Assembly (NCBI GenBank): GCA_021774445.1
Contig: JAJFJA010000028.1
Span: forward strand, 1-64,000
DNA from: Alphaproteobacteria bacterium
GTDB taxonomy: Bacteria > Pseudomonadota > Alphaproteobacteria > UBA6615
Length of the DNA stretch: 64,000 bases
Direction of reading: 5' to 3'
The position numbers and the translations under genes were made by a program. Of this stretch, positions 61,977 to 64,000 are shown in pieces. Position 1 is the first letter of the stretch, and the number at the start of each line of letters is the position of its first letter. The notes below the pieces were generated by a model that did not search any database, was not told where the DNA came from, and saw nothing but the letters and a program-made list of their open reading frames with translations.

Positions 61977-63332
61977 ATGACTGTTCTCAGCATGGTACGG
62001 CGTGGCGCTTTTTTGGCCGCTACCGGGGTCGGATTGGCGGTCGCGGTGGTCAGCGGTGCCGCCGCGCAAGTGTTCAATCCAACCGTGTTCACCCTGGATA
62101 ACGGCCTGGAGGTGGTGGTGATCGAAAACCACCGGGCGCCGGTGGTCACCCATATGGTGTGGTACAAGGCCGGGGCGGCCGACGAGCCGCCGGGCAAGTC
62201 GGGGATCGCGCATTTCTTCGAACATCTGATGTTCAAAGGGACACCGAAATATCCGGATGGCGAGTTCTCTCGCCTGGTGGCACTGAACGGCGGTCGCGAA
62301 AACGCCTTCACCAGCCAAGACTATACCGGCTATTTCCAGAACATTGCGGCGGATCGGCTGGCACTGGTGATGGAGATGGAAGCCGACCGGATGACCAATC
62401 TGGTGCTCACCGAAGAGGTGGTGGAGCCGGAGCGGCTAGTGATCCTGGAGGAGCGGCGGCAGCGGGTGGAAAGCGAGCCGAGCGGCTTGCTGAACGAACA
62501 AGTGTCGGCGGCGACCTATGCCAATCATCCCTACCGCTTGCCGGTGATCGGCTGGGCGCATGAGATCCGCGATCTGTCGATCGATGACTTGCTGACCTTT
62601 TATCGGACCTGGTACGCGCCGAACAATGCGGTGTTGGTGGTCGCCGGCGACGTCGATCCGGAGACGGTGCGGACGCTGGCGGAAGAGACCTATGGTGTCA
62701 TCCCGCGCCAGGACGTACCGCAACGGGTGCGCCCGTCGGAACCGCCGCATGTGGCGCCGCGGGAAGTGGTCCTGCGCGACGCGCGGGTCGGTCAGCCAAG
62801 TTGGACGCGGCGCTATCTGGCGCCAAGCTATACCTCCGGCGCCAGCGAACAGGCCTATGCACTGCAAGTCTTGGCCGAAATCATCGGCGGCGGGGCGACT
62901 GGAACGCTGTACCGCAGCCTGGTGGTCGAGCAGGCGCTGGCGGTGTCCGCAGGGGCCTTTTACCAGCCGGGGAGCCTGGATGTGGCGACCTTCGGCCTAT
63001 GGCTCAGCCCGCGGCAGGGGGTCGAGGTCGATGACGCGGCGGCGGCGATGGACGTCAATGTCGCCGCGCTGCTGGCCGATGGGGTCGATGAAGAGGAAGT
63101 GGAGCGGGCCAAACAAAGGCTGATCGATAGCGCGGTGTTCGCGCTGGACAGTCTGCAAGGGCCGGCGCGCATCTTGGGCGCGGCCCTGGCAACGGGCCGG
63201 ACGGCGGCCGATGTGGAAGCCTGGCCGGCGCAAATTCGCGCGGTGACGGCGGCGGAGGTCAATGCCGCGGCGCGAGCGGTCTTCAAGGCGGCGAATTCGA
63301 CGACCGGCATTCTGCTGCCGGAGCAAGGGTGA
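61977..63332 (+). CDS. M16 family zinc peptidase, active subunit
   Basis: 451 residues. A Sec signal peptide (LAATGVGLAVAVVSGAAAQ) precedes the M16 domain. The inverted zinc motif HFFEH (79-83) and the downstream glutamate in VMEMEADRM are intact. It is a periplasmic or outer-membrane-associated processing peptidase of the PqqL/insulinase type. ATG at 61992 is an alternative start. Followed two bases later by its partner subunit. Confidence 0.92.
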   Translation: MTVLSMVRRGAFLAATGVGLAVAVVSGAAAQVFNPTVFTLDNGLEVVVIENHRAPVVTHMVWYKAGAADEPPGKSGIAHFFEHLMFKGTPKYPDGEFSRLVALNGGRENAFTSQDYTGYFQNIAADRLALVMEMEADRMTNLVLTEEVVEPERLVILEERRQRVESEPSGLLNEQVSAATYANHPYRLPVIGWAHEIRDLSIDDLLTFYRTWYAPNNAVLVVAGDVDPETVRTLAEETYGVIPRQDVPQRVRPSEPPHVAPREVVLRDARVGQPSWTRRYLAPSYTSGASEQAYALQVLAEIIGGGATGTLYRSLVVEQALAVSAGAFYQPGSLDVATFGLWLSPRQGVEVDDAAAAMDVNVAALLADGVDEEEVERAKQRLIDSAVFALDSLQGPARILGAALATGRTAADVEAWPAQIRAVTAAEVNAAARAVFKAANSTTGILLPEQG

Positions 63333-63334
63333 TC

Positions 63335-64000
63335 ATGATGAACGCTACTATCATGCCGGGCTGGCAAGGACGGTTTTTCGGCCTGTTGCTGGCGACCATC
63401 GCGTTGCTGATCCTGAACGGTCAGGCCAAGGCGGTCGAGGTGCAGCGGGTGATCAGCCCCGGCGGGATCGAAGCTTGGTTGATCGAAGATCATATGGCCC
63501 CGGTGATTGCGGTGCGGATCGCCTTTCGCGGCGGCTCGGCGCTCGATCCGGCGGGGATGTCCGGGTTGGCGGAGATGACGTCCGGCCTACTCGATGAAGG
63601 CGCCGGCGATCTCGACTCGCAGAGCTTTCAGCAGCGCCTGAACGATCTTTCCATCTCGCTCAGCTTCGATGCCTTCACGGATACCTTTCGCGGCAGCTTG
63701 CGGACCTTGAGTCGCAACCGGGACGAGGCGTTCGACTTACTGCGGCTGGCCCTGAGCGAGCCGCGTTTCGATGACGAGCCGGTGGAGCGTATTCGGGGTC
63801 AGATTCAGGCCATTCTGGCGCGGCAAGAGAATGATCCCGACCGGATCGCCAGCCGGGCATTCTGGTCGGCGGTGTTTCCCGACCACCCCTATGGCCAACC
63901 GCGACGGGGCACGCCGGAGACCGTTGCGGCGATTACCGCGGAGTCGATGCGCGGGTTCGTGGGCGCGCGGTTCGCGCGGGACAATCTGATCATCGGCGTA
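63335..64000 (+). CDS. M16 family peptidase-like partner subunit (partial)
   Basis: 222 codons read open to the window end, so the gene is truncated at the right edge. A signal peptide (LLLATIALLILNGQAKA) is followed by the M16 fold: GIEAWLIEDHMAPVIAVRIAFRGGSALDP. The zinc motif is missing; GMSGLAEMTSGLLDEGAGD stands where HXXEH should be. This is the usual non-catalytic partner of two-subunit M16 peptidases. The ATG at 63335 or 63338 follows the first subunit's stop directly. Confidence 0.9.
   Translation, partial: MMNATIMPGWQGRFFGLLLATIALLILNGQAKAVEVQRVISPGGIEAWLIEDHMAPVIAVRIAFRGGSALDPAGMSGLAEMTSGLLDEGAGDLDSQSFQQRLNDLSISLSFDAFTDTFRGSLRTLSRNRDEAFDLLRLALSEPRFDDEPVERIRGQIQAILARQENDPDRIASRAFWSAVFPDHPYGQPRRGTPETVAAITAESMRGFVGARFARDNLIIGV

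Noticed and set aside
1..64000. tRNA, rRNA, CRISPR, prophage or insertion sequence
   Set aside because: Intergenic gaps were scanned by eye; no cloverleaf-like cluster, spaced direct repeats or transposase motifs were seen. A tRNAscan or ISfinder search would be decisive.

Overview
This window is a dense, high-GC (roughly two-thirds G+C by eye) bacterial chromosome segment, most consistent with an alphaproteobacterium, probably of the Rhodospirillales type. The evidence is a ChvG/ChvI-like two-component pair, the run ribF / ileS / lspA / DUF3035 lipoprotein / two M16 peptidases, and several catabolic clusters of branched ABC transporters and CoA-dependent enzymes. I see no rRNA, tRNA, CRISPR array, phage or complete insertion sequence.

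Layout. (1) 1-238: a structured inverted-repeat region. (2) 239-9466: a minus-strand operon for CoA-dependent aerobic breakdown of anthranilate (2-aminobenzoate) or salicylate (bifunctional monooxygenase/reductase, CoA ligase, OYE-type reductase with a fibronectin-like tail, acyl-CoA dehydrogenase, enoyl-CoA hydratase, MarR regulator, SDR), with a divergent RidA-like gene across an AT-rich operator. (3) 9475-18866: a YjbR-like protein, an acyl-CoA synthetase, a dienelactone-hydrolase/NTF2-like fusion and a peptide-type ABC transporter whose last ATPase is fused in frame to an SDR. (4) 18952-25814: a branched-chain-amino-acid-type ABC transporter (binding protein plus convergent livMHFG) with an aminotransferase and a RutA/SfnG-like flavin monooxygenase. 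(5) 25887-31272: small enzymes, an OmpR-type two-component system and formate-THF ligase. (6) 31285-36970: a minus-strand envelope cluster with a peptidoglycan-binding lipoprotein, a Bax-like glucosaminidase, a ChvG/ChvI-like pair and a lipoprotein, followed by an AT-rich gene-free stretch. (7) 37490-43354: reductive pyrimidine degradation (preT, preA, beta-ureidopropionase) divergent from an omega-aminotransferase and a RutR-like regulator, with a perfect RutR-type operator between them. (8) 43401-49358: KDG kinase and KDPG aldolase, ergothioneine egtB-egtD, a DapA-family lyase and an aldose epimerase. (9) 49477-55480: a membrane protein, pyrD, a crotonase, feruloyl-CoA synthetase, an alpha/beta hydrolase and a MaoC hydratase. 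(10) 55550-64000: housekeeping genes ribF, LD-carboxypeptidase, ileS, lspA, DUF3035 lipoprotein and an M16 peptidase pair cut by the window end.

How the genes work together: most of the window feeds carbon and nitrogen into central metabolism. Aromatic acids are activated as CoA thioesters (regions 2 and 9), pyrimidines are taken towards beta-alanine and semialdehyde (region 7), sugar acids go through KDPG (region 8), and two ABC systems of unknown substrate each carry dedicated enzymes (regions 3 and 4). The most unusual items are the ABC-ATPase/SDR fusion, the OYE/fibronectin fusion, a class-2-like PyrD with Cys at the catalytic-base position, an SDR with no normal start codon, two RidA-like proteins without the usual arginine, and the RutR-box promoter.
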